In this document: piece after piece, positions 34,001 through 44,464 of the stretch
Layout of the letters: each line of letters opens with the position of its first letter
Position numbering within the stretch: the first letter of the stretch is position 1
Source of the DNA: Amphibalanus amphitrite
Taxonomy: Eukaryota; Arthropoda; Thecostraca; Balanomorpha; Balanidae
Assembly: GCF_019059575.1 (NCBI RefSeq)
Contig: NW_024881714.1
Coordinates: forward strand, 186,001-250,000
Length of the DNA: 64,000 nucleotides
Direction: 5' to 3'
Made by a program: the position numbers and the translations under genes
Notes under the pieces: model-generated
What the model was told of the DNA's origin: nothing
The model's database searches: none
The model's input: the letters and a program-made list of their open reading frames with translations, nothing else

Positions 34001-34699
34001 GAAGCAAGGCAAACCTACTTGTGAAGGATTCCTCACTTTAAAGGAAAGTGTGTTCCTGCAACAAACTAATGTAGTTTAAATTGAGTTTTGCAACATCAGT
34101 CATCATCCTGGCCTCTATGTATTTCATGGTAGTGGCACACAGCCAGCCGCAGCTACCAGAAAATGGCCTTTGGTTTCCCTCGAAACAAAAAAAAAGTATT
34201 ATGCTGTGTTTCTACAGAAACCAAGAGCCAGAATAAATACCTAAGAATAGGAAGGTAGTTAAGTACCACCTGGAGCAATGTTTATGTGCCATGAAAGGGC
34301 CCAGGACCCAGCAGAACCTGAACACACAGAATCCAATGGTTAGCTTTGGCAGCTGATAGACACGGGTTGCATCAGTCTAGTAAAAAAAGATTACTCAGTC
34401 TGAGCTATCACTCATCATTTGTGATTTGCGAATCATTGGTCTCGTCTTGATACAACACTGACACGTTTTGAATGAGCAGTGAATATGTCTAGGAAACTTG
34501 CCATACGCTAGCAGAGAGCAAATTAAGTGTCACACTAACAAGATGTCAAACCAACGCTGAATGATTGAATATAGAAGAATTAACAATAATATCACCCACT
34601 CCCTGAATATAGGACAAATCAAAACAATTCAAATTCCTTACTTGATTTGGCCCGCTTGGCTTCAAAATATTCCTTCAACGTGCTTCGATCCATCTCCAT
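31088..34699 (-). CDS. SPC25: SPC25-like kinetochore protein (Ndc80 complex subunit)
   Basis: Exons on the minus strand: 34699-34642, 33761-33537, 33080-32992, 32801-32669 and 31299-31088. They total 717 nt, giving 238 residues plus TGA, with consistent GT/AG sites and phases. The start ATG is preceded in frame by a TGA 24 nt upstream. Human SPC25 is 224 aa. Seen: a charged coiled coil over residues about 15-120 (ALLEFTKQVEHYQQLQRVEA), then a C-terminal RWD-type globular part with ESDPERPFHVRFMF and LGDISDIQTELDESGNL, aligning with the DPDRPF and AEFQ..ETNNFS positions of vertebrate Spc25. A short Ala/Pro-rich tail is extra. Family role: with Spc24 it anchors the Ndc80 complex to the inner kinetochore. 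Divergence is high, so the name rests on architecture, length, motifs and location next to nostrin. Confidence 0.75.
31426..31467. repeat. Perfect 16-bp-stem hairpin in an SPC25 intron
   Basis: TGCCTGATTGTCGTCC (31426-31441), a 10-nt loop, then its exact complement (31452-31467). Its function is unknown. Confidence 0.7.
31713..31800 (-). tRNA. tRNA-Tyr (GTA) with a 15-nt intron
   Basis: Read on the minus strand the gene gives a 7-bp acceptor stem (CCTCTGG with CCGGAGG, one G-U pair), A-box TAGCTCAGTTGGTAGAGC, anticodon loop CTGTAGA with GTA, B-box GGTTCAAATCC and discriminator A. Without the intron it is 73 nt. The 15-nt intron follows position 37, the canonical site; introns are common in eukaryotic tRNA-Tyr genes. 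A T5 run just downstream (31710-31706 on the minus strand) is a Pol III terminator. It lies in the last intron of SPC25, on the same strand. Confidence 0.93.
32103..32325. mobile_element. Truncated right end of the CCCTATTAGTGGCAG family
   Basis: About 220 bp closely match 38681-38913, ending CTGCCACTAATAGGG then TTAA, with a short C-run just inside. The left part is missing. It lies in the last intron of SPC25. Confidence 0.65.
33370..33432. repeat. Short direct repeat of CGCGACTCGCGATCATTTATG
   Basis: Two copies in an SPC25 intron, each containing the palindromic core CGCGA..TCGCG. No function is evident. Confidence 0.5.
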
Positions 34700-34847
34700 T
34701 TTGGATTTCTCTTGATAATATCAATATAACCTTTTGGCAAGATTCGACTAAGTAAGGTAATAAATTATAAGACACAGAGCAAACACACAGTGCGAATCAA
34801 GAAAATAAAGAACAAGAAGTGCGAAGCACAAAATATCAAAAACAAAT

Positions 34848-34862
34848 TTCAAAAGTGGCGCC
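34848..34862 (-). promoter_or_regulatory. CDE/CHR-like cell-cycle promoter motif upstream of SPC25
   Basis: On the minus strand GGCGC (34862-34858) is followed by four bases and TTTGAA (34853-34848). That is the CDE-4nt-CHR arrangement bound by MuvB/DREAM at G2/M genes. It lies about 150 bp upstream of the SPC25 start codon. A TTCGCG motif, E2F-like, is adjacent at 34864-34869. This is a motif match only. Confidence 0.35.
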
Positions 34863-34869
34863 GTTCGCG

Positions 34870-36030
34870 TCAATTTCGTCGGTCTTCAGGTATTCGTATA
34901 TAAAAAATAGTAAAATATGACGTCATAGAAACAAACAATAAATGAAGTTTCTATTCGCGGAAGTTTTAAAACCACATTTTTCATTGGTGGATTTATTGGT
35001 CTAGCTGGTTCCAATAAAAATGATATAGGGCATAAATAGGCGGATGACAGTACAGCCAAGTACAGCGAAGTTTTTGTGTGTTGTTTGGTTTATATAGCCT
35101 TGGTTGTTTGTTTGTGTGAATGTAATATGAATCGTATGGGTCAATTCTACCTTCTAAATAGAATGTGTATCTCCTAACTCACTCTTACTATTACCTGCTT
35201 TACCTATTACCTACCTGATTACCTACTTGCCTTCTGGGAAACAGCCGCAGATCGAGAGATTTGGGTTTGCTCCACTCCAGCCTCATCCGCCTGAACTGGA
35301 CGGACCGGCTCGTCCGGAGACGAGCGTCAGTCTGCGACTTCCAGCATTACCAAGAGGTCTTGCCAAGAGGTGGCTCTGCACTTGGGTGAGATGTTAGCAT
35401 TTCTTGGCCTCTCAATGTGCATCACACATACCTCGTAAACTTGACCAATCAGAAGCGGTAGGTAAAACCAGTTTGATGCAGAGTTGATGAATTTTTGGTG
35501 ACTCGTAATTTGACTCCAACTCCAATTTTCAATACCTATTGACTCTGACTTTGACTCTGGTTAGGAAAGTAAACTCTGACTCTGCAGCCCTGGGCAAAAG
35601 TAAATACCAGCAAGCTGGCTGCTTTCTTATTCTAATAATGAAACGGCACCTGCCTACCTGTACCGGTAAATATTTACATAAAGTCCGATCCACTTTACAA
35701 GCATAAATTTTGCATATTCTTACATTATTTGACATTCCGAATCCAGATATCATACTTACGTGCGGCGGAAAAATCAAAAAACACAAAAATAACAACCTGT
35801 TACACCCCTTCATAACACGATACATACCCACGTGCACGCACCGACGACGCGAATGAATGCGACGAGGGAAAAACGCCGCCGTTTCAGCGCTGCCATATGA
35901 AGTTTTTTGCTGCCATTTTCGGGGAAATGTTGGGAACCGGGGTGTATGGGTGGGGAGGGAATCAAATACAATAATCAATGAAAGTGACGTCAAAATAACA
36001 AAACATGAAAAAATGGTAAAAATCATAAAC
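34870..36030. other. Intergenic stretch, no gene recognised
   Basis: AT-rich, with CTAC/TTACC-rich low complexity around 35190-35230 and a decayed hAT end near 35500-35595 (GACTCTGACTTTGACTCTG, ending CTGCAGCCCTGGG), related to the element at 56613-57080. No coding or RNA gene recognised. Confidence 0.55.
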
Positions 36031-36062
36031 TAACCTAACCTAACCTAACCTAACCTAACCTA
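36031..36062. repeat. Interstitial telomere-like repeat (TAACC)6
   Basis: Six perfect TAACC units, i.e. TTAGG on the other strand, the canonical arthropod telomere unit. It is interstitial, with genes on both sides. Confidence 0.85.
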
Positions 36063-36109
36063 CTGATTTCTGCCTACCGGGGATAAGGAAAAAGTTACTT
36101 GCAGGAATA

Positions 36110-36238
36110 GATTGCAGGCAAGAGTAAATCAAATATTTTTAGGTTAAGTGGTCATGCATCAGGCTTCAGGCCTTCGGCCTGAAGCCAGATACATAACCAC
36201 TTAACCTAAAAATATTTGATTTACTCTTGCCTGTAATC
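36110..36238. repeat. 129-nt near-perfect snapback hairpin
   Basis: The left arm (36110-36172) and right arm (36176-36238) are complementary over about 63 bp with only about four mismatches and a 3-nt loop (TTC at 36173-36175). It starts 48 bp from the telomere-like tract. It has no open frame. It could be a fold-back element or a hairpin RNA source. Confidence 0.8.
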
Positions 36239-36880
36239 TCTCCTAAGGCATCGCCTTCGGCACTGCACTGCTCCGCCACGAGTATTATTATGACGTCACT
36301 TTCATAACAAAATCGAATAGCGTAATGTTTTCACTCAACCTTGGAGTTAATTCATTCGATCCTTTCCACGCGGCGCAAACGGCTGGTGGAGTGCGGTAGT
36401 GGCCGGTGGTGACGGTAAATATTTTACAGGTGCCTTAAAACTTGGTTGCGCCATGAATAACTATCAGATATGAAATCAGGAGGCTAAAATACATCGTGTC
36501 GTATGTTTGTTATAATTACTTTGGCGATCGGACCTTATGTATATAAATACCCCTGTACCTACCTACCTAACCAACTATTGCCATGGTTTCAAACAGTAGC
36601 GGCGGAACACCTTCAATTAAAGGGGGGCTGTGCCGACTTTTGGTTCCATTCTTTCCACCAGTGTCCCAAAATTATATTTTGGCTTGGGTGTCCGAGGGGA
36701 ATATTCGTCACTACAAAGAGGACTGAGAGTGGAAAATTGCCAGCCAGAACGGCACAAAAAACTTCAAACAGGGTCAGCAATTCATTTTTGAATTTTGGAG
36801 CCTAGAGGATGTGAGAGCCCTTTATAAGATAATTAAATCGAACGTGGACTGTGGCGGGAGGTAAAAGGTACACAGGCGGA
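36239..36880. other. Intergenic stretch, no gene recognised
   Basis: Contains CCTACCTACCTAACC low complexity near 36555-36572. No supported feature otherwise. Confidence 0.5.
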
Positions 36881-36889
36881 CACACAGAT

Positions 36890-37753
36890 GCTCTTTATTA
36901 ATAAAATAGGGAGTGAAAAATCGCTCTGGAAAATTGGAGGTGAGAGTGAAAAATTATTTTGAATTGGATGTCACTTCCCACCTAAACTCGCAAAGTTTTT
37001 TTGAGTTTCGAAAAAACCGGAATATATGTGATAGTACCTACCGTCTTCTATCTACATATCAAATTTCAGATCGATACCTCATTTTTTGGCCAAGTTATAG
37101 CGAAAAAAACTGTTCAAAAATGATGACATCAAATTTTCAAACTCAATTTTTGGCAATTCTAGACCTCGTAGAGCAAAACAAAGACCACCATTAGACTCCC
37201 CGTGACGAGCTGCATCGAATCGATACCCATTTTATGCAAAATATCAACTTTGAAATTTGACCTGACCTTGACCTGACCTTCACCAAAACGTGACCTAGGC
37301 TGGCCCCAAATGCTGCCTAACCCACATAATCGCATTTGTCATGTAAAATGGACCATAAAACATGTATCACATGACACTTTCATATTGTGACCCCGGTGAC
37401 CTGACCTCGCTGTGACCTGACCTGGTATCAGTGACCTCAGATAGCAAAGTATGTGTTTGACGAACATTGTACCATCGATGGTTTTCAATAACTTACCAAT
37501 TTACTCGATTTCACAACACATTTCTTGAAATGCCTGTGAACGGTGAAAATCTGACCTTTGACCTGACCTGTGACGTCATCGGTTTGACCTAGGTTAATGA
37601 AATTCGGTCACAAGGTAGTTCCCCGGTGGGGCTATCGAACACCGTTTGAATTTTGAGAATCGGCCGGTAAATTTCCGAGATCTTAGGGGGGCCGAAACGC
37701 CCCCCCCCCCCCTACGGGTGGTAGGGTCCGCCGGTAGCCCTACGGGGCGCGGG
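36890..37753. mobile_element. Right end of another hairpin-end TTAA element (GCGGGTTAA end)
   Basis: The right terminus is CCCTACGGGGCGCGGG followed by TTAA (37754-37757). A G-run, CCGAAACG and a C-run form the subterminal hairpin at about 37684-37712. AGGTCA/TGACCT clusters lie at 37258-37300, 37380-37440 and 37550-37590. No matching left terminus was found, so the start is approximate. Confidence 0.55.
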
Positions 37754-38045
37754 TTAAGATGCCAAAATCAAAGGGCGGCGCGGTGCCCCAGTGCCCTCCC
37801 CGTTCCGCCGCCTATGGTTTCAAAGCAATGCCTAGGTCCTGATTTGAAATTGTAGAAATTGTATGCTGGTGCAAAGTGCTAATGCTGAGTGTTAATTGTA
37901 TGTCTTGCCTGCAGTTTAACCCTATTCCTGGCGGGCTCCGCCGGGACAAGAAACTGGCGGGGGGCCCGATTCGGCCCCCCCTTCAGATCTCAAAAACTAC
38001 ACATCGCAGCGACAAACGGCGAACGGCGTTTGATAGGTCGTTTAA

Positions 38046-38913
38046 CCCTATTAGTGGCAGGCTCCTGGCTACCCCATATTAGTGGCAGGGGGGGTACGAC
38101 CCCCCTTGATATCTCGAGATCTAACCGGCCGATTTTCAAAATTCAAACGGCATTCGATTTAGCTCAACAAGATCTACATTTCTAAAAAAAAAAATTAAAA
38201 AATGTCAATAGGGGGTAGAGGGGGGTAAAAACGGGCAAATTGCAGATACATTTTAGACTGTTTATCACGGCCAGGTTTCTGAACCAATCTTAACGCAACT
38301 TTTGCCGATCGATAGAAAATGAACCAGGAATTCACATGGATCCTAAAAATATGCATTTTCAAAAATCATAGGCGGATACAGATCATTGAGATTGGGGGTA
38401 CACAAAAAGTATAGTAAATAAGGTTTTTGTTGGTACTGTTTCTAAAAAGGGTGGCAATGGTCTTGTTATGTTACAATTTTCTTATGAGAGAACGACTAAA
38501 ATTGTATTGGTCATGCATAGGCGGTGTCAGGGCACCTATGTTGGGAGGTAAAAAATAACCCCCCTTTTTGGACGCCTGGATCCGCCTATTATAGCAAAAA
38601 CGTGTCAAAAGAGGATGCACAATAACTTTGTATATGTTATCACATGATACCTTTCATTCACTGTTCGTAAAACTGGTGCAGCATCGTGATCTTCGCCCAA
38701 ATGACTCGCTTCACGAATAGGACCCCCAATTCCCAGTGCTCTGGAGCCGCCCCTGGTAAAGTTATGAACTTGAAATTTTCAGGGAATGTGCCCAATTTAG
38801 TTTTAGGAAAAGTCAGAAAATTTCAGCATCGTAGCTTCAGCGGTTTCGGAGATATTCCCGAAAAACCTGAGGGGTGGATAAAAACAACCCCCCCCCCCCT
38901 GCCACTAATAGGG
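38046..38913. mobile_element. TTAA-flanked hairpin-end element, family CCCTATTAGTGGCAG
   Basis: The 868-bp element has inverted ends CCCTATTAGTGGCAG and CTGCCACTAATAGGG, with TTAA at 38042-38045 and 38914-38917. The left hairpin is G-run, TACGA, C-run. It carries a nested small element at about 38370-38598. Confidence 0.78.
38370..38598. mobile_element. Small MITE with ATAGGCGGAT ends
   Basis: About 230 bp with inverted ends CATAGGCGGATACAG and CTGGATCCGCCTATTA, nested within the CCCTATTAGTGGCAG element. No open frame; target duplication not resolved. Confidence 0.55.
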
Positions 38914-39226
38914 TTAAAGATCTACAACTTTTACATAAAACATTTTCAGGTCAGGTCAATATTGAGGTCACCAGAGGTCATCAACGATAAAATGTTTTGG
39001 AATTAGTTACCTATATAACTTTTAAACTGAGAAACATAGAGACATAAAACCAATACATTTTTTGTTGCTCTCGCCGAGGCGATGCGAAATAAGTATGTGA
39101 TGACCTTCACAGGTCAATTTAAAATTTGACCTGAGGTCAAGGTCAGGTCATTCATCAATGAGGTTGTGGGGTATGGTCATGCTGCATACCAAACGAAGCG
39201 CCTTGACCAGGCGAGCAGTTTGGTAC

Positions 39227-40205
39227 TGTAGGGATTATCTATGCGATTTGTCATCTATGCGATTTGTCATTTCATATTGTCATTTTCATTTATATTGTCA
39301 CCGCTTTATTAATCAATCTGTTACCTGTTGTCAATTGCGCGTCAAGTTTGTTTGATATTTGTAAACCGGCCTGCCGCTGGCCTCAACCTTCCTAGTAACC
39401 GCTGTGCCATACGCCATAGAACGTGTCGTGCAAAGGTCACGGCGGCACCCCTGAGGCGGCCGCTGCCCGTACGTTTAGGAGCCCATTGTCGTGACGTCAC
39501 GCCTGTGAACAAAGGTCACGGTAGGGGCTCTCCCGGCAGCCGGACGGTGACTCATACGTTGAGCTTGTCTCTCGCCGCGCCTGCGGGCATATTGGTAGTA
39601 CTAGGGACGGCCAGCATATGACCGCGGCTTTCGGCGACATTGTCAATTCGTTTTTCGACTCTGCTGTTCGCTGCAAGACCAATACACATAGAAAACGGCT
39701 CGGGCATTTGGAGAAGAGCGGCTACTCTGAGGCGAGGGAAGAACACGGAGATTCACACAAACGACCTGACTAGGTTGCACCGGCCACAGTCGACCGAGGT
39801 GGGCTTCCGCGCCCTTAAAGACGCCTCTGACTGGCCATTGCGCTGACACCCTGGTCGGACCACGGTCATTGATCGGACCCTGCCACTGGTTCGTGCTCAG
39901 GCTGCCTTAGCGGGTAGACCTGCTCGACCAGACGCCCCACTGGTGGGCGAGTGCTCGGTTCCGACTTTCACCGCCGGTCCAACAGCGTTCTGCTGGTTCC
40001 CGCCGATCCGGTTACGACACCGCAAGTGCCGTACCGACTCGGGCGTCCCAGGTGGGCGTAACGGTTACCACACCAGTTCGCGACCCCCAGGCTCTGTCAG
40101 CCGTCGTACGGCTCTCGGACGGACACTCTAATAGATCAGCCACAGATCAATAGGTTGTCACAGACCGTCCATCCAGCCACGCGCTACCCACAGCGCAGTA
40201 CGACA
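39227..40205 (+). repeat. 5' LTR of element 2
   Basis: 979 bp, matching 44460-45438. It includes a short tandem CTATGCGATTTGTCAT near its start. Confidence 0.93.
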
Positions 40206-40207
40206 AT

Positions 40208-40225
40208 TGGTGACCCCGACGTGAT
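40208..40225 (+). other. Primer-binding site of element 2
   Basis: TGGTGACCCCGACGTGAT begins with the TGG that pairs with a tRNA 3' CCA end, placed right after the 5' LTR. The tRNA species was not determined. Confidence 0.65.
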
Positions 40226-40253
40226 CTCCGTTGTTCGACCTTAGCCTCTCGTC

Positions 40254-41174
40254 ATGCCCGCGGACAGCGCACAGTCCGGCGCCGCAGCTCAAGACTCGGC
40301 CAGCGTTCCAGCTTCAGCCTCTGAGTCAACTCATCGGCCCATGGCTAGCTTCCGGCTACCACCATACTCTCCGGAAGAGCCCGACCTGTGGCTACTGCAG
40401 GTGCAGTGCGCTTTCGACGTCAGCGGGGTCGACTCCGACGAGCTGAGGTTTAAGCTCCTCGTCGCAAACCTCCCCGCCAACATCGCCGTCCAGGTCAAGG
40501 ACGTCATCCGGTCATCTCGGTCTTTTGACGTGCTGTGTGCGGCGCTCCAAGCCCGCCTGGCACAGTCACGCGCCGACCGACTACAAGCCCTGCTCGGCCG
40601 CCAGCAGCTCGGCGATCAGAAGCCGACGGCGCTGTTGCGCTCAATGCGCAACGAGCTAGCCGCAGCCGGGGACGCCCCGGTTGATACAGAGCTCTTCCGT
40701 ACCCTGTTTCAACAACGGCTACCGCAACCCGTCCGTGCTGCTCTCGCCCTCCTGCCAGCCGACAGCACGCTTGACGCACTGGCAGAAGCGGCCGACCGGT
40801 ACCTGGAAGCTAGCGGTCCGGACCCACGGCTATCAGCGATCGCGGCACAGCCGTACACACAGCCGGCACCGCCCATCGCTGCTGCAGTGACAGCCCCAGC
40901 GCCCGCTGCAACCCCTGCGCTGGACACCGTCATCGCCTCCCTGGTCGCTAAGATGGAGCGCCTGGAGGCCAGCAACCGACGACTCGAGGACGCCGTGCGA
41001 CGCGACCGCAGCCGTTCCCGGCCGCGCCAGGCGTCTCGCCAGTCACGCCGCCCGTCACCGGCTCGTCCTCCAACGCCGCCGCACGACGACACGCTGTGTT
41101 GGTACCACCAGCGATTCGGCGCCCAAGCGCGCCGATGCAAGTTACCGTGCTCCTGGATCGCCTCGGAAAACTGA
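40254..41174 (+). CDS. Element 2 gag
   Basis: 306 codons. An alpha-helical capsid-like region ([34 protein letters not shown]) is followed by an Arg/Ser-rich basic stretch and a single zinc-finger-like motif ([18 protein letters not shown]), the type common in Ty3/gypsy elements without CCHC knuckles. It overlaps pol by about 79 nt in the -1 frame relation, so pol is probably made by -1 frameshifting. Confidence 0.88.
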   Translation: MPADSAQSGAAAQDSASVPASASESTHRPMASFRLPPYSPEEPDLWLLQVQCAFDVSGVDSDELRFKLLVANLPANIAVQVKDVIRSSRSFDVLCAALQARLAQSRADRLQALLGRQQLGDQKPTALLRSMRNELAAAGDAPVDTELFRTLFQQRLPQPVRAALALLPADSTLDALAEAADRYLEASGPDPRLSAIAAQPYTQPAPPIAAAVTAPAPAATPALDTVIASLVAKMERLEASNRRLEDAVRRDRSRSRPRQASRQSRRPSPARPPTPPHDDTLCWYHQRFGAQARRCKLPCSWIASEN

Positions 41175-44100
41175 GGCGCCCCGTGCTGATGGCGCAAAGC
41201 ACGGGCGCCCCTCCTGCCGCGCCACTCCTCTTCGTGAGGGACACGGAGACGGACCGGCAATTTCTAGTCGACACCGGGGCGCAGGTCAGCGTGCTGCCTC
41301 GCCGCTGCTTGCCCAACGGGTCCACACTGACCCCTGCTCCTGTCGGCCAGCAGCTCGTCGCGGCAAACGGCTCACCGATCGCGGTGCACGGCACCTGCCT
41401 GCTGGACGTCACCTTGAGTCAGCAGCACCGCCTGAAACATCGATTCTTCGTCACTGACGTCACCACACCCATCTTGGGCACCGACTTCCTGGCCGCACAT
41501 CACCTCGTCGTGGACGTTGCCAACCAGCGTCTCCTGCGGGACGGCACCGTCTGCGCCAGCGCCGAGCGGTCAAGGCTGTGCTCCATCGGAGTGCGTCTCG
41601 TCCGGGAGCAGGCTGCTGCTCGCTTCGCAGCTGTCCTCGCCCGGTACCCGGATGTGACCTCACCAAAACCTGGACCAACACCGGTGAAGCACAACGTGAC
41701 GCACCACATCGTCACCAAGGGTCCACCGGTGTACCAGCGGCCACTACGCCTCCCGCCGGAGCGCCTTCAAATCGCACGTGCTGAGTTCAACAAGATGCTC
41801 CAGCAAGGCATCATTCGACCGTCGAGCAGCAGCTGGACAACTCCACTCCACATGGTGCCAAAGAAGAGACCCGGCGAGTGGCGTCCTTGCGGCGACTACA
41901 GAGCGCTGAACGCCCGCACCGTACCAGACCGCTACCCGCTGCCGTACCTGCGGGACTTTTCAGCCGACCTGCATGGGTGCACCGTCTTCAGCACCATTGA
42001 CTTGGTGAAGGCTTACCACCAGATCCCGGTGGAACCTGCCGACGTCCCCAAGACAGCCATCACGACACCGTTCGGCCTCTACGAATGCGTTCGGATGCCG
42101 TTCGGCCTCAGAAACGCCGGACAGACCTTCCAGCGTTTCATGGATGAGGTCCTCCGCGGCATACCGGGCTGCTTCGTCTACCTGGACGACATTCTGCTGG
42201 CCAGCCCGACTGCCGAACACCACCTACAGCTCCTGGACCAAGTGCTTCAGCGCCTCAACACCTACGGCGTCGTCGTCAACAGGCACAAGTGCGTCCTGGG
42301 ACAGGAGCAGGTGGTGTTCCTCGGCCACTCGGTAGACGCCGACGGCGTCCGCCCGCTGCCTGGACGAGTCGAGGCCATCAAAGACTTCCCGGAACCGACC
42401 ACTCAGTCCCAGCTACGGAGGTTCCTGGGGATGGTAGCCTACTACCACCGCTTCATCCCCCAGGCAGCCGAGCTCCTGCAGCCTCTGCACGCCTTAATCA
42501 CCCACAAGGCAAAACGCTCGAGAGCGCCTGTCACGTGGACAGACTCGGCGCGGCAGCGTTTCAAGAACGTCAAGGACGCCCTGGCCACGGCGACACATCT
42601 CGCACACCAAGTCCCGGACGCGCCGCTCGCCCTCTTCGTCGACGCCTCGGACTGCGGAGTGGGCGCCGTCCTCCAGCAGCACGTCGCCGGCGAGTGGCAG
42701 CCCCTCGCTTTCTTCTCGAAAACGCTCCAGCCTGCGGAGAAGAAATACAGCACGTTCGGGCGCGAGCTACTCGCCATCTACCTGGCCGTCCGGCATTTTA
42801 AACACGCCATCGAAGGACGGTCAGCAATCATTTTCACAGACCACCGACCACTGGTAACGGCCATCGGCTCCTCGTCCGACCGCTACTCGCCACGAGAGGT
42901 CCGCCACCTGGACTACATCGGCCAGTTCGTGTCTGACATCCGCCATGTGCCTGGCAAGGACAACGTGGTCGCCGACACGCTGTCACGCACGGTCTCGATG
43001 GTGGCCCAGCCGCGACCCCCGCTCGCCGACTTCGCTGCCATCGCCAAGGCCCAGTCCGAAGACGGCTCGCTGGAAGACCTCGAGGCCTCAGACACCTCAC
43101 TGCGCCTGCGCCACATCCCGGTCGGCGATGGGCTCCGTCTGCTCTGCGACGAGTCCACCGGATCGCCTCGGCCGGTCCTCCCAGTGGCTCTGCGCCGGCC
43201 CTTCGCCAAGGCTCTGCACGACCTGTCGCACCCTGGCGTCGAGGCCACCGTCAAGCTCATCTCTAAGCGGTTCGTCTGGCCCGGTATGGATCGCGACGTG
43301 CGCCGCTGGACCCGAACCTGCCTCGCCTGTCAGCGCTGCAAAATCGGCCGGCACACCAAGTCTGACGTCGGCACCTTCCAGCCACCTCAGCAACGCTTCG
43401 ACCACGTCCACGTGGACCTCGTCGGCCCGATGCCGCCGTCAAGAGGGCACTCGTACCTCCTGACGTGCGTCGATCGGTTCACTCGGTGGCCAGAAGTCAT
43501 CCCTCTGCCGGACATCCGCACCACCACGGTCGCCCGCGCCTTCCTCGAGCACTGGATCGCCCGATTCGGCGTTCCGTCCATCATCACGACGGACCGAGGC
43601 GCCCAGTTCGAGTCGGCCCTCTGGTCGGAGCTACAGCGATTCCTGGGCTGCCAGCGAACTCGGACGACGTCCTACCACCCGGCCTGCAACGGTATGGTGG
43701 AACGCCTGCATCGCCAGCTGAAGGCCAGCCTCCGTGCACACCAGGCTACGTCATGGACGGACGTGCTGCCGCTGGTGCTCCTGGGCATACGCTCCACCAT
43801 CAAGGCGGACCTGCATGCGACGTCAGCCGAGCTGGTGTACGGCTCCTCACTGCGGCTTCCCGGCGAGTTCTTCATCAGCAGCCAAGCCTCAGCAGCATCA
43901 CCGGCCGGCTTCGTACAGGACCTGAAGCGCGCCATGTCTCAGGTGCGGCCGACACTCCCACGTCCGGTCCAGCGCACCACGTACGTCCCGACGGCACTCC
44001 AGACGGCGACACACGTCTTCGTGCGCAGGGACTGTCACCGCTACCCGCTGGACGCTCCATACGACGGACCGTTCCCGGTTACCGAAAGGACCACCAAAAC

Positions 44101-44464
44101 CATCACCATCGACCGTCGACAGAAAAAGGAAGTCATCAGCATCGACCGGTGTAAGGCCGCCTTCCTGGAGACGCCAGACGAATCCGGTCATCGACAGTCC
44201 GACCTGCCGACTGTGCAGCCGCACGGTACTCAGTCCAGCGGCCCGCCGGCCGCGCCACCGCTCAGCAATGAGCCCAGCGGCCCGGAGCTTCTGATCTACG
44301 GTGACGCACCAACTCGCCCTGCAGCCGTCGCTCGGGCTGACGCTGCACCATTGCAGCCTCAGCCGATACTACGGACGACCCGCTCCGGCCGCGTCATACG
44401 ACCTCCGGTAAGATATCGCCATGTCACTTTTGTCCGCGACATGTCTGGCGAGGGGGTACTGTAG
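41096..44464 (+). CDS. Element 2 pol (protease, RT, RNase H, integrase)
   Basis: 1,122 codons, uninterrupted. Protease [13 protein letters not shown]; reverse transcriptase with [15 protein letters not shown] and the catalytic YLDDI; RNase [16 protein letters not shown]; integrase zinc domain [18 protein letters not shown]; and catalytic core with [18 protein letters not shown] and [15 protein letters not shown]. The stop codon TAG (44462-44464) lies inside the first five bases of the 3' LTR, so the polypurine tract (GCGAGGGGG) is part of the coding sequence. Everything needed for retrotransposition appears present, so the copy may be active. Confidence 0.93.
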   Translation: MLVPPAIRRPSAPMQVTVLLDRLGKLRRPVLMAQSTGAPPAAPLLFVRDTETDRQFLVDTGAQVSVLPRRCLPNGSTLTPAPVGQQLVAANGSPIAVHGTCLLDVTLSQQHRLKHRFFVTDVTTPILGTDFLAAHHLVVDVANQRLLRDGTVCASAERSRLCSIGVRLVREQAAARFAAVLARYPDVTSPKPGPTPVKHNVTHHIVTKGPPVYQRPLRLPPERLQIARAEFNKMLQQGIIRPSSSSWTTPLHMVPKKRPGEWRPCGDYRALNARTVPDRYPLPYLRDFSADLHGCTVFSTIDLVKAYHQIPVEPADVPKTAITTPFGLYECVRMPFGLRNAGQTFQRFMDEVLRGIPGCFVYLDDILLASPTAEHHLQLLDQVLQRLNTYGVVVNRHKCVLGQEQVVFLGHSVDADGVRPLPGRVEAIKDFPEPTTQSQLRRFLGMVAYYHRFIPQAAELLQPLHALITHKAKRSRAPVTWTDSARQRFKNVKDALATATHLAHQVPDAPLALFVDASDCGVGAVLQQHVAGEWQPLAFFSKTLQPAEKKYSTFGRELLAIYLAVRHFKHAIEGRSAIIFTDHRPLVTAIGSSSDRYSPREVRHLDYIGQFVSDIRHVPGKDNVVADTLSRTVSMVAQPRPPLADFAAIAKAQSEDGSLEDLEASDTSLRLRHIPVGDGLRLLCDESTGSPRPVLPVALRRPFAKALHDLSHPGVEATVKLISKRFVWPGMDRDVRRWTRTCLACQRCKIGRHTKSDVGTFQPPQQRFDHVHVDLVGPMPPSRGHSYLLTCVDRFTRWPEVIPLPDIRTTTVARAFLEHWIARFGVPSIITTDRGAQFESALWSELQRFLGCQRTRTTSYHPACNGMVERLHRQLKASLRAHQATSWTDVLPLVLLGIRSTIKADLHATSAELVYGSSLRLPGEFFISSQASAASPAGFVQDLKRAMSQVRPTLPRPVQRTTYVPTALQTATHVFVRRDCHRYPLDAPYDGPFPVTERTTKTITIDRRQKKEVISIDRCKAAFLETPDESGHRQSDLPTVQPHGTQSSGPPAAPPLSNEPSGPELLIYGDAPTRPAAVARADAAPLQPQPILRTTRSGRVIRPPVRYRHVTFVRDMSGEGVL

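Noticed and set aside
36031..36062. True telomere
   Set aside because: Only 30 bp of repeat with genes and unique sequence on both sides; interstitial.
40504..44224. Minus-strand and other-frame open stretches across gag-pol of element 2
   Set aside because: Shadows caused by the high GC and strong codon bias of the retrotransposon genes.
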